Source of the DNA: Triticum aestivum
Lineage: Eukaryota; Streptophyta; Magnoliopsida; Poales; Poaceae
Direction of reading: 5' to 3'
DNA length: 64,000 bases
Assembly (NCBI RefSeq): GCF_018294505.1
Contig: NC_057801.1
Span: forward strand, 196,092,477 to 196,156,476
Below are positions 46,190 through 57,362 of this stretch, in pieces. Numbering within the stretch: position 1 is the first letter of the stretch; every line of letters starts with the position of its first letter. The notes beneath the pieces are model-generated. The model saw only the letters and a list, made by a program, of their open reading frames with translations, was not told the origin of the DNA and made no database searches. A program made the translations under genes and the position numbers.

Positions 46190-48411
46190 CTACTCCAAGT
46201 TTGAAGCATCAATGATGTTCAATTCACCTCTCAACCTGCAAAACACTTTCTCATCAAGTGGTTTAGTGAATATATCCGCCAATTCCTTGTTGGTATGAAC
46301 ATGCTTAAGATTAATGTTACCTTTAGCAACATGATCTCAAATGAAATTATGGCGAACTTCAATATGCTTAGTTCGAGAGTGTTGCACAGGATTGTGAGCA
46401 ATCTTGATAGCACTTTCATTGTCACAAAGAAATGGAACATGTTTCACATATATCCCATAATCTTTAAGAGTTTGGGTCATCCAAAGTAATTGAGCACAAC
46501 ATGAACCAGCGGCAATGTATTCCACTTCGGCAGTGGATAAGGATACTGAGTTTTGTTTCTTGGAGGACCAAGACACAAGAGATCTACCAAGAAAATGACA
46601 AGTACCCGAAGTGGACTTTCTATCAACCTTGTCTCTGGCATAGTCCGAGTCGGAGTAGCCAACAAGATTAAAGAGGCCGTCTTTGGATACCAAATGCCAA
46701 AATTTGGTGTATGGATTAAGTATCACACTATCCTTTTCACGGCCTTAGGATGACATTCTTTCGGGGCGGCTTGATATCGTGCACACATGCACACAGTTAG
46801 CATAATATCGGGACGAGAAGCACATAGATATAACAATGAACCAATCATGGAGCGGTAAACTTTTTGATCAACCGGTTCACCATCTTTGGTCAAATCAAGA
46901 TGTCCACTAGTAGGCATGGGTGTAGTCATACCTTTGCATTCTTGCATATTGAACTTCTTAAGTCCTTGGTGTATTTCGTTTGAGAGACAAAGGTACCTTC
47001 CTTAGTTTTCTTGATTTGCAAACCAAGAAAGAATTTGAGCTCACTCATCATGGACATGTCAAACTTCTCCAACATTAGCTTTCCAAACTTTTCACTAAAG
47101 TGAGGGTTAGTCAAACCGAATATAATATCATCAACATATATTTGGCACACAAATAGTTCTCCATTAACCCTTTTGGTAAAAAGAGTAGAATCAATTTTTC
47201 CAATTTCAAAGCCTTTTTCAATAAGGAACTTGGTCAAGCATTTATACCACGCTCTAGGAGCTTGTTTAAGACCATAAAGGGCTTTTTGAAGTTTGTAAAC
47301 ATGATTAGGTTTCTTAGGATTGAACAAGCCGGGAGGTTGCTTAACATAAACTTCCTCCTCTATTTCACCATTTAGAAAAGCACTTTTAATGTCCATTTGG
47401 TACAAGGTGATATCATGGTGATTAGCGTAGGCATGTAAGATGCGAATGGACTCAAGTCTAGCAATGGGGGCATATGTGTCACCATAGTCCATACCTTCGA
47501 CTTGAGTGTAGCCTTGGGCGACGAGACATGCTTTGTTGCGAACTACTTGTCCATCTTCATCTTGCTTGTTGCGAAACACCCATTTGTTACCGATGATGTT
47601 GTAGTTGTTGTCGGGCTTCTCAACCAATGGCCAAACTTGATTTCTCTCAAAGTTGTGTAGCTCTTCATGCATGGCGTTTATCCAATACGGATCTTCCAAT
47701 GCTTCTTCAACCTTCATAGGTTCAATGCTAGAGATGAATGAATAATGTTCACAAAAGTTAGCTAAACAAGTTTTAGAGCGAGTGATTCTCCCGGTTTGGA
47801 TATCATTGTAGATTTGCTCGACGGGATGGTCTTTAGCAATTCTTGCTCGAACTCATGAAAGCTTTTGCTTGGATCTTGGCGGAACATCTTCTTCATCTTG
47901 TTCTTCTTCTTGGCCTTCTTCATTGTTGATGTTGTCATTCTCTTGTCGTGGTGGAGAAGGAGGTTGTTGATGTTCATCTTGGTGTACTTCCTCATTTTCT
48001 TCATCTTGGTGTGTCCCACTTGTGGATGCTTCCGTATCAACTCTTGGTTCACCTTGTCGTGAGGTGGAAGCCTCCACTTGGACGGACGAGGTACTATCCT
48101 TCACCTCCGTTGGACGAATCTTGCCAATAGACAAGTCTTGGAATTCTTCCGAAGGGTCTTTGCCTCCTACATCAATTGGCAATTGCTCTACTTGCGAGCC
48201 GTTAGATTCATCAAACTTCACATCTACCGTCTCCTCAACCTTTCGGGTGAAATTATTGTAGACACGGTAAGTGTGAGAGTTTGACCCATAACCAAGTAGG
48301 TAACCTTCATGAGATTTGGGAGCAAATTTAGAATGATGATGCTTATCAAGAATGTAGCACTTTGAGCCGAATACTCAGAAGTATCCAACTTGGGGTTTGT
48401 TACCGGTGAGG
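46190..48411 (-). pseudogene. Copia E reverse transcriptase and RNase H
   Basis: Copia-type RT in 46926-47717: NKWVFRNKQDEDG, RNKACLVAQGYTQVEGMDY, MDIKSAFLNGEIEEEVYVKQPPG, LYGLKQAPRAWY, and the catalytic YVDDIIF. RNase H follows in 46337-46947: VGYSDSDYARD, KKQNSVSLSTAEVEYIAA, LLWMTQTLKDYG. The upstream linker (47853-48411) is acidic. Breaks: a stop near 47850, a frameshift near 46945, and stops near 46730 and 46337. The final FTKPLDEK...-type end is read through to a stop at 46190. Confidence 0.85.
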
Positions 48412-48416
48412 AGCTC

Positions 48417-49457
48417 CTATGCTGTCTTGCTGAGTAGCTTGTGAAGATACAAGCTATTTTTTGCATGACAACCTGTCTCAACCGCTTCCGCCCAAAAGTG
48501 CTTCCTCTCAACAACTCCATTTTGTTGAGGTGTGTACGTAGCTGAGAACTCATGTGAACTCCCTTGTTCGTCAAGAAAGGTGTCCACATTTGCGTTCTTG
48601 AACTTCCTTCCGTTGTCGCTGCGAACTTTCTTGATCTTCACTTCAAATTGATTTTGGGCCTTCCTAGCGAAGTTTTTGAAGATCTTTTGGACCTGCGATT
48701 TATCATCGAGAAAGAACACCCACGTAAATCTTGAAAAATAATCAACTATAACTAGACCAAAAGAATTTCCACCGAGACTTTTGTAAGCGTTGGGACCAAA
48801 AAGATCCATGTGAAGTAGCTCGAGTGGCCTCCCTGTGGTCATAATGTTCTTCATGGGATGCCTTCCTCCGACCTGTTTACCTGCTTGACAAGCGCTGCAA
48901 AGTCTATCCTTATCAAATATGACATCGTTAACTCCAAGGATATGATTTCCTTTAATAAGCTTATCAAGGTGTCGCATGCCAACATGACCTAACCGTCTAT
49001 GCCACAACCAACCTTTAGAGGATTTGGTAATTAAGAAAGTTCTAGGTTGGGCCTTTTTAGTGAAGTCAACAATGTAAAGATCACCTCTACGTATACCGGT
49101 AAAGACCATTTTATGATTATCTCTATGAAACACTTGGCATTCTACTTTAGTAAATAGGACATTGAAACCGAAATCAACAAGTATAGATACTGAAAGTAAA
49201 TTGTATCCAAGAGATTCAACGAGCATGACATTTTGTACAGAGCTATCATGTGAGATGGCCACCTTACCGAGGCCAACCACCTTACCCTTTGAGTTATCAC
49301 CAAAAGTGACATACTTTCGAGGGTCGTCGTTTTCAGCAAGCTCACAAAACATATCTTTATCTCCGGTCATGTGATCGGTACATCCACTATCAAGAACCCA
49401 TTCCTTTCCTCCTGCCATATATCCCCGAAGATTTGCCATAAGACCAAAGTGTCTCAT
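48417..49457 (-). pseudogene. Copia E protease and integrase
   Basis: An open 346-residue piece. Protease with WVLDSGCTDHMTG near the start. Integrase zinc finger HRRLGHVGMRHLDKL...CSACQAGK. Catalytic core with D in HMDLFGP, D in RSDNGRKF and E in NGVVERK. Directly after VVERK the reading jumps to FWAEAV, so about 15 residues normally found there are missing without loss of frame. The frame ends at 48417 with a stop. Confidence 0.82.
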
Positions 49458-49574
49458 TGCATCATCAAGATCAAAGTCACTATCATCATCCTCATCATAG
49501 TATCCATGTTCAACATCATGTGATGGATCAATTCCTAGAGAGGGTGATTCGTTAGAATGAGTTTGACGATGATC

Positions 49575-50060
49575 TTATTTATGGATTTTAATAGCTTCGG
49601 AAATAATATCACTAATAATTCCAACATCTCCTTTGGCACACATAAGATTTGTAAGCTCAAATAGACAATCACCAAACTTAGGGTCATTGGAATTCATTTT
49701 ACTCAAGGCAATAGATTTATGGAGAATTTCATCTAGATGTTTCAAGGAATAATTTGGAAACTGTTCCTCAAGAAATTTCCATATAGTGTAGGCACACTCA
49801 AGAGTAGGCAAACATCCAATCAAGTTTCTAGGCAACCATCTAGTGATAAGATTAAAAGTTCTAAGATTGCGAATTATGTCAATTGATTCATCAAGGGTGG
49901 GATGCATAGGATAAACATGAGGTGCACAAGCGCTAATAATGTACTTGTTCAAATGATATTCATTGAAAATCACAAACATATCATTTTTTCACTCATGAAA
50001 GTACTCTCCATCAAGTATAGGCACTCTATGTCTAAGACTCCCCAAAGTAGACTCATCCAT
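49575..50060 (-). pseudogene. Copia E gag, shortened
   Basis: ATG at 50060 (MDESTLGSLRHRVP...). A TGA near 49995 replaces an expected Trp, then 134 residues of UBN2/Copia gag type follow (IWKFLEEQFPNYSLKHLDEILHKS). The reading passes within about 40 codons from gag into protease. The zinc-knuckle part typical of Copia gag is missing, so an internal deletion is likely. Confidence 0.7.
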
Positions 50061-50101
50061 CTTTCTCCAATGGTGTTTAAACGAAAGCAATGGATACCAA
50101 A

Positions 50102-50113
50102 TCTCTGATACCA
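50102..50113 (-). promoter_or_regulatory. primer-binding site (initiator Met) of Copia E
   Basis: Minus-strand TGGTATCAGAGA, two bases after the LTR end at 50116. Eleven of twelve bases match the standard initiator-Met site. Confidence 0.9.
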
Positions 50114-50115
50114 AT

Positions 50116-51766
50116 TGAAAGGATCGAGAAGAGGTGTCTAGAGGGGGGTGAATAGACATGAAGCAAGAAAAGTTGCAGTTTTTAATTTCTTTAAGTTGAA
50201 GTGGAGTTTTGGCACAAGTTTAACATTCACAATAAATATCAATCGAGCATGCAAAGAGTACATGAGCAGTGAAAATTAAAGCATGCAAATTGCAAGAATG
50301 TAAAGGGATAGGATTGGAGTGTGCAAACGCAATTTGGAGACACGGAGATTTTGGAGCCGTGGTTTCGATAGGTGGTGCTATCGTACATCCACGTTGATGG
50401 AGACTTCAACCCACAAAGGTTAACGGTTGCACGAGTCCACGGAGGGCTCCACCCATGAAGGGTCCACAAAGAAGCAACCTTGTCTATACCACCATGGCCG
50501 TCGCCCACGGAGGACTTGGTGAGGTAGATCTTCATGAAGTAGGCGATCTCCTTGCCCTTACAAACTCCTTGGTTCAACTCCACAATCTTGTCAGAGGCTC
50601 CCAAGTGACACCTAGCCAATCTAGGAGACACCACTCTCCAAGAAGTAACAAATGGTGTGTTGACGATGAACTCCTTGCTCTTGTGCTTCAAATGATAGTC
50701 TCCCCAACACTCAACTCTCTATCACGGGATTTGGATCTGGTGGAAAGAAGGTTTGAGTGGAAAGCAACTTGGGAAGGCTAGAGATCAAGATTTATGTGGT
50801 AGGAATTGAATATCTTGACCTCAACACAAGTGAAAGTGGTTCTCTCTTAGAAAATTTATGTTGGAAGTGTAGGCATGTTCTGATGGCTCTCTCCACGAAT
50901 GAAGAGTGGGTGGAGGGGTATATATAGCCTCCACACAAAATCTAACCGTTACACACAACTTACCAAACTTGGTGGGACCGAATCGTGAAACTCGGTCGGA
51001 CCGATTCTGGAAATAATGTGACCATTAGGATTTTCGGTGAGACTGACTTGTCATCTCGGTGGGACCGATATGGTTAGGGTTAGGGAATAACGTAATCTCG
51101 GTGAGACCGATTTTGGTAATAGACACACAGAGGGTTGGTCAGGCAAACTCGGTTGGACCGATTCGCTCATCTCGGTTAGACCGAAACATTACGAAAGGGA
51201 ACAGAGAGTTTGCATTGTAATATCCGTGGGACCGATTACGCAAACTCAGTGAGACCGATTTTGGTAATGGATATATATAGTGAGATTACAATCCCATCTC
51301 GGTGAGACCGAGATCCCTATCGGTGAGACCGAAAAGACTAGGGTTTTGTGGTAGTGGCTATGTCATCTGAACTCGGTGGCGCTGGATAGAAAGATTCGGT
51401 GGGGCCGAGTTTGACTTTTGGTTTTGGACTTATGTGGATGTGAGAAAGTAGTTGCGGGCTTTTGAGCATATCACTAAGCACTTTGAGAAAGCAAGTCATT
51501 AAGCAACACCTGATCCCCTCTTGATAGTATTGGCTTTTCCTATAGACTCAATGTGATATTGGATCACTAAAGGTAAAATGTAGAGTCTTGTGCTTTGAGC
51601 TTGAGCCAATGGTTTGTCCTTAGCGTCCTGAAGGGGTTCCACATCCTCTAGTCCATGCCACTCCATTGTGGAACTTATCTGAGACATACTAGGTACAAGC
51701 ATTAGTCCAACAAGAGATATGTTGACATTAATTACCAAAATCACCCAGGGAGCACTTGTGCTTTCA
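50116..51766 (-). repeat. 5' LTR of Copia E, with CGGT-NNN-ACCG array
   Basis: 1651 bp, TGAAAGGATC to GTGCTTTCA. Minus-strand TATA near 50918-50930 (complement of GGGGTATATATAGCC). The dyad array runs about 50966-51400, for example TCGGTGGGACCGA near 51056 and TCGGTGAGACCGA near 51300 and 51320. Followed by CTTGT. Confidence 0.88.
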
Positions 51767-52929
51767 CTTGTGAGGAACGACTCCAGCAGCGCGCATCTTT
51801 TGCTACCCCAACACCTCTTTAGCAACGGTACTAGGTCACATCTCTCTAGTTCATTCAGTTTGGGGGCGCCCCTCGGGCTGCATCATCCCCAGGCCATATG
51901 GGTCCGTACCTGCGGCATGTATCCCTTTTGCATCTAGCAGAGCTAGTTTACCTTCCTTCACAAGATTATCAACTGCCTGACCGGCGCTTCATCGCCAAGC
52001 ACGTCCCGTGCCCTTGCGAGCCCTCCCGCGACCGCCTCATGATTAAGGACTAGCACGGCGTCTTTGCTCGGGTCCGTCCCTGCAGCGTCACTAAACCGAA
52101 GAGGTTGAGCTCTGAGTTTGCAGGCCAGTCCCCGTGTACGTCACCTACCATGGCCCTTGGTGCCTTGTTCTCGCATGAGCTAATCGCGGGCAGATGAGTG
52201 AGGGCGCGCGACCTGGTGCCCCTGTGGCCACGGGAACCACGCGCCGGTTGTTTTTCTTCAGGATGTTTGCATGAGAAGACTGGGCACGGCGTGTGTGCTT
52301 GGCTCCATCCATGCAGCGTCGATAAACCCAACGGCTGAGCTCTGTCTAGCGGGCTGGCCCCGTTCATGTCATCTCCTGGGGTCCTTGGTGTGTGGCCTTC
52401 TCATGCTATAGCCTCCAGAGACTCATTTGGCGCAGGCTGCCTAACCATCTTGCAAGACTAATACAAGTGTTCCCAATCAAACTCAGGCGCAACCCGCCTT
52501 GAGGTAGGGCCTCGTGAGTCCTGCGTTGGCTCATGGGTGCCCATATACACCTCCTCCAGCCCTGCCGTGCAAGCCACGTGTCAGGGCGAGGATGTACACG
52601 CCCCGGGGGCTCTCCTCAGAGGGAGTCCCCCTCCCACGCACCAGTGGAAGCACCATGCTCCTCGCCAGCCGTCGACACTGCCGAGGAGCGGCTATGCCCA
52701 TGCAAGAGAAGAAGCGCTATGCTCCGCGCTGGTGATAAACAACTGGGGGTGGCCTCGCGGCCACATTAACCTCAGGGAGCTTCCAGGCTAAGTGACCAGC
52801 CTCACCGCGCTCCTCTCGCGAGGGGGCTGGGCACGGGGGCTATGCTCAGTTCACGCCTGGCGTACCCTGCCACACCAGGCCCCACGGGCCTGGTCTTCGC
52901 GCGCCCCTCCTGAGCGAGAGCCCGGCGAT
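51767..52929 (+). other. Gypsy G 3' internal region, non-coding
   Basis: GC-rich DNA between the Copia insertion and the tandem array. Many short frames, none with a recognisable domain, no RT or integrase motif. Two related segments (about 52040-52150 and 52280-52380) share TGCAGCGTC, AAACC and GGCTGAGCTCTG-like words, suggesting an old local duplication. Confidence 0.45.
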
Positions 52930-53455
52930 GGTTGGCTCGTACATCAAGGGGGACTGCTGAGCATCGCGTCTCAGGGGCCTAACTGGCCACGTAGCCCCTC
53001 ACCCCTTGGTCTTGTCCTGGTCATCTGGACGACCCAACGATGGCTGAGGTATGTGTGGGGCCGGGCCCTGCCGACGCAGAATGTCAAGGCCTGACTTTTG
53101 CCCTTTTCAAGTCGGTCGTACGTCAAGGGGGACTCCTGAGCATCGCGTCTCAGGATCCTAACTGGCCACGTAGCCCCTCACCCCTTGGTCTCGTCCCGGT
53201 GATCCGGATGACCCAACATCGGCTAAGGTATGCGTGGGACTGGGCCCTGCTAACGCAGAACGCCAAGGCTTGCCTTTGCACTTTTTCCTAAGCCGTTCGC
53301 ATGTCAAGGAGGACTCTTGCGCATCGCGTCTCAGGAGCCTAACTGGTCACGTAGCCCCTCACCCCTTGGGCTCGTCCTGGCGATCCGGACGACCCAACGG
53401 CGGCTGAGGTACGCGCAGGGCTGGGCTCTGCCGACACAGAACAATAAAGCAAACG
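52930..53455. repeat. tandem repeat, about 180 bp unit, three copies
   Basis: Three units start near 52939, 53118 and 53299 (spacing 179 and 181 bp). Each contains GTCAAGGGGGACT-like, GCATCGCGTCTCAGG, TAACTGGCCACGTAGCCCC and ACCCAACG...GGCTGAGGT blocks. It lies inside Gypsy G just past the 3' end of the antisense gene. Confidence 0.85.
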
Positions 53456-53541
53456 GAAAATGTCGGGGAACCACAATCTAATTATTACAATTATATATTG
53501 TGCCAAGCCGCCTCTTCAGCCCTGGGTGCCGCCATCACCTG

Positions 53542-56168
53542 CTAGCGGAGCCTCGTCGCCAGCCGCGTCACCTGTTCCCAATCCCCTGCCGGAGGACCGA
53601 CGACAAGGAACTTGCTCAGCAGGGCATCCACATAGCTCTTCACGGTGACAGCAACAGCTCTGTAGGAGTTGGAATCCACGGGCTCGAGGAAGGGAGCAAA
53701 GTCGAAGCTGGTGTCCCGAAGATAGAGATGGCTGAAGACGCACGTAAGGGCAGAGGAAGAAAGCGGGCGAGCCTCACCTTGCACCAAAGAGCCAAACCCG
53801 TCGACGGCGTCCTCGAGCTCTGCCACGACCACAGAGAGCAAAGCGGCAGGGCTCTCCCTCGGGGCCCCCACCGCCGCCTTCTTCAAGGGGTCGTCCCCAA
53901 AGAGTGACCGCTGAGCCTTGAGAAACCTCGCCTCGAGAGAGGCAAGGGTGCTACGCTCCATGGTGGCCGCTTCCTTGGCCTTGGCAAGGGACGCGCGGGC
54001 CGCCTCCACCTCGTCCTTCAACTTCGTCAGGCGGTCGCGCTCCGCAGCCTGCTCCAAGGCTGCCTTCTTCAGCTCGGCATCTTGATCGGCAATGGCAGCC
54101 TCCTGGGCCTTCAGCTTCTCCTCATGCTTGTGGAGCTGGCTGGCCTGGGCGGCCTGTTGATCCTGAAGAGCCGTCAGTTAAGCCTCCATCGTGCGGCACA
54201 GAGCCTCGGCTTCCGTGGCCTCCTTCCGTGCCAGGTCGGGTTCGACAACAGCCACCCCATACACCTTCTAGGCTTCCTCCACAGAGCCCCAGGCCGCTCA
54301 GACAGACGCGTCGGCCTGGAGCCATCCAGAGATTAGCCCCAGGCGCCCCAACGCTGTGCGCCGGTCCGGGCCCCAAAGTTCACCTTGGAGAAGTTTCAGC
54401 GCCGCTCGTGCCTCCTCCAGGGCTTCAAAGGCGGCAGGAGCGCCATGGCCCAGCTGCACACTGGGCAGGAGAGAAGACGTCCCCGATGCCAGGACAGGAG
54501 AAACCACAGCAGGAGGGAAGACTGGGGGCTCCGGAGGTTGGGCGGCCTCAGCAGCCGCAGCAAGGATGGGCGCCGACGGGGTCAGCCCCACTGAAGGTGC
54601 TGGCACCACCTGAGGACGAACCTCGGCGCCCCGAGAAGACGACATCACCACCGGAGCTGCAGGAGCCGCAACGCTCTCTTTCGCCAGGGCTGCGGCGACC
54701 ACCTTGACGCGCTCGACCATGGCAACTCCCGCGCCCTCCTTCTTCTTCTTTAACGACTGATGCCTAATGACGGACGAAGAATCTAAGCATCACATCAGGA
54801 ATCAATAACAAGATGAAGGGAAAGCACTCACTGGTCAGAGAAGACATAGTTCCTCTTCAGGCCTAACAGCGGGGGCTTCACCAGAGCAACCGGAGCTGCT
54901 CTCTTGGGAGCAGGAGAGCACGCAGTCGGCACCACTCGGGACGCTTCTAGCGAAGGCGGAGAACTACCCGGGGGGATCAACACAGTCCTTCCCTTCTTCA
55001 TGGCCGACCGCTTGGGCTGCTTCGAGGAGGCCACCCCGGATCTCGTGTTGACCCCGGAGGGGCGAGCCAGCTCCTCCACCGGAGGCGCATTATCATCATC
55101 GTCGTCAGGGAAGTCACGGATGAGCTCCCTCTGCCCCAGGGCAGAGGATTCCCCCTCGCCTTCGTCCACGGTGGCCTCGGAGGAATGGTCGCCAGAGGAT
55201 AGGTCCACCAAGGAGGTAGGCGGCGGGGGAGGCCCCGTCTGCATGGTCCCGAACTCATCAAAGACTGGCATGGCAGCAGCAACCTCCTCCCCATCGACTC
55301 GGCCATACAGCAGGAGCCACTCCTCTGGAGGAGAGCTTGGATCGTTCCCAGTCAAGTAAAGTGACACCTTGCTCAGCTCCTCCTCGAGAAGGGCGTCCTG
55401 GCGCAGGCGGATCTTGTCGTCGGCACCCTCAAGCTTCCACAAAGGGCGGGAGCCATCCTGGGCGGCGCTATGCGTTGCACCAGGAACTCCTTGATGATCA
55501 TGGCCCCCGTCAGTTTCTCGTTCTTCACATCCTCCTCCATCTTCTTCATCATCGGCTTCAGGGATGGGTCGGTGATCTTCTTAGACAGCCACCTCTTCTC
55601 GGAGGAAGGGAACTCGGTCGGCAGCTCCAGCAGGTCCTGTGAACACTTGGCATCCACGAGGACCCACCTCTTCAGGGCATCCTCCACCTTCTTCCCGGCA
55701 CGGGAGATCGCGTTGCCGCCCCGAGCCATAATTAAGCCGACGCACCCAGCGGGTCGGTCGCCGCCCATGCGGAGGAAGAAGAAGTGTTGGAGCATGGCGA
55801 CGGAGGGCATCATCCCCATGAACGCCTCGCTGTAGAAGGCGAAGATGGACAGGAGGAGGATGGAATTGGGGTGAATATGGAGCACATGGACGCTGTAGTG
55901 GTGAAGAACGGCGTAGAAGAAGAGGGAGAATGGGGGCACCAGCCCCGAATAGACGCTGTGCAGGAAGAAAGGATAGAAGGTGATGTTTGCGGGTTCCGGT
56001 GTAGCGGCGGCCACCCGGCGCAGTCTACCTCCACTCGTTGTCCTCGCTCTCCATGAGGAGAAGCGCGGTCTGGAGCTTCTCCTCGGTGACGAAGGGCGCC
56101 AAAAGCACCGGCTCGTACCAGGTGAGGTCGGCAGCCGAGGTTGAAGCCTTGGTCTTCTCAGCAGCCAT
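53542..56168 (-). pseudogene. antisense gene carried by Gypsy G: Transposase_28-like protein with introns, decayed
   Basis: Runs opposite to G's gag and protease. ATG at 56168 (MAAEKTKASTSAAD...). N-terminal domain (about residues 45-160) includes LVPPFSLFFYAVLHHY, HPNSILLLSIFAFYSEAFMG and LQHFFFLRMGGDRPAGC. The P-N-x-I-L...S-x-F...E-A-F core matches the antisense gene in Gypsy AD. Then a Lys/Glu-rich stretch, an acidic Ser/Glu/Asp linker with a basic patch (54828-55442), an intron with donor at 54831 and acceptor at 54757, a long coiled coil (about 53900-54180) and a C-terminal domain (FDFAPFLEPVDSNSY). A second intron is likely near 53730-53780. Frameshifts near 56035 and 55450 and stops near 54298, 54270 and 54180 break it. 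Function unknown. Confidence 0.7.
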
Positions 56169-56463
56169 TGGGTAGAAGATTGGATGAGAAAATCGGCAGA
56201 TCTGGTGAGTTCTTTCGGAGTTGGGAGAAGGGGATCTGGAGCAAGGCGAAGGAAAGGCAATGAAGGCACAACAGCAGATGGCAACCCCCTTTTGTCAGAC
56301 GGAAACAGTTGCCAAGGCAGCATGGGGAAGTGGAGACGCCCACGTCCCATCAATCGCCACACGTCATAAAGGGTGCATGCGGTTAGGGCCCGCTACGCTC
56401 CGCACTTGCCCTTTGGCTTCGCCTGGAAGCCAAGTCCGAGCGCACCTTGTGCCTGGGGGCTAT
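56169..56463 (-). promoter_or_regulatory. leader of antisense gene and polypurine tract of Gypsy G
   Basis: On the minus strand: a C/T-rich leader up to the ATG at 56168. On the plus strand: GCCTGGGGGCTAT (56451-56463) directly before the 3' LTR, the polypurine-tract position. The antisense gene therefore starts within 300 bp of the 3' LTR. No clear TATA box; CCTTTATGACG near 56366 is weak. Confidence 0.5.
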
Positions 56464-57357
56464 TGTCGGCATTCTGGATATGGGGGTATCCAGACTTGCC
56501 TGCCTGCGGCCCACCACATGGCTCCATCGATGGCCTGGTATGACCCAGCTTCGACATCAACAGCTCAAGACGCTCACGAGGCGCCAAGCCTCGCGAAGCG
56601 GACGACGCCAAGACCCTTGAGGGGACCGGCCTCTTCGGGATGGCTCCCGAGGGGAGGATAGTTTTATGCAAGGTTGACCTCATGAGGCTCAGCTAACGTG
56701 AGCCATGATGACCAAGGCTAGGCAGGCGCCAGCGGGCACAGAGCACCAGTTTCCTCTTCGGTGCAAGGGAGGCAAGCCACAGGCGCGGAGTTCCAAGGAA
56801 TCAGCCAAAAGGTTTCGATTCTGGTGGAACAAGACCAAGACCACCAGGAAGGTAGGAAGGAGGTCATCACAGAGCCCACCGCAGTGTCACGACCAGGGCT
56901 TTTCGCAGGCGAAGACTACTTTTGTCAGGATAAGCTGTACTAATTGTCCCCTTTCAAATCCGGCTGTTGTGGGATCCCTTCCCGCCTACATTTGGGAAGA
57001 GGACCAAGGCTACTATAAATAGGACTTAGTGACCACCATAGAGGGGGATCATATCCATTCTCACCTTACCACCTCACCAGCTCTCTTGAGCTCAAGAACG
57101 CCTCACATCCTGAGGCCAGTTCATCTCCTGTACTAGTTCATCCACAGCCCTTCGAGGCAATCCATGAAAATTTTGGAGTAGGGTATTACACTGCAAGGTG
57201 GCCCGAACCAGGATAAACTATTTTGTCTCTTTGTCAGTTCGAGCTTGACGCGCTAGGCTTAGGAGAATCGCAAGTAGGCAGGCTGGGTAGGTTGAGATCT
57301 CTGCACGCACCCCAGAGTTCGAACCTTTCAAGGGTTTGCAGAACCCATAATCCGACA
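56464..57357 (+). repeat. 3' LTR of Gypsy G
   Basis: 894 bp, TGTCGGCATTCTGG to AACCCATAATCCGACA. Followed by TSD TCAAG (57358-57362). Confidence 0.9.
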
Positions 57358-57362
57358 TCAAG

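Larger units (their letters stand above)
28505..51766 (-). mobile_element. Copia element E (SIRE/Maximus-like), interrupted by chromovirus T
   Basis: Minus-strand Copia with LTRs at 50116-51766 (5') and 28505-29606 plus 43855-44435 (3', split). Initiator-Met primer site at 50102-50113 and polypurine tract at about 44438-44452. Pol order protease, integrase, RT, RNase H is the Copia order. Flanks TTTGT (28500-28504) and CTTGT (51767-51771) form a TSD with one mismatch. About 9.0 kb without T. A 1.75-kb non-coding 3' region after RNase H is where SIRE relatives carry an env-like ORF; none survives here. Confidence 0.87.
20226..57357 (+). mobile_element. Gypsy element G: gag-protease element with antisense gene, host of solo LTR, Copia E and chromovirus T
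   Basis: Two 895/894-bp LTRs (20226-21120, 56464-57357), both TGTCGGC...CCRACA, flanked by TSD TCAAG at 20221-20225 and 57358-57362. Without its insertions it would be roughly 9.5 kb. Order on the plus strand: 5' LTR, primer site, gag (split by a solo LTR), protease, Copia insertion, 3' spacer with a tandem array, minus-strand antisense gene (53542-56168), polypurine tract, 3' LTR. No RT or integrase is present between the LTRs except those belonging to Copia E and chromovirus T. The LTR copies differ at many positions, so the element is fairly old. Confidence 0.85.
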
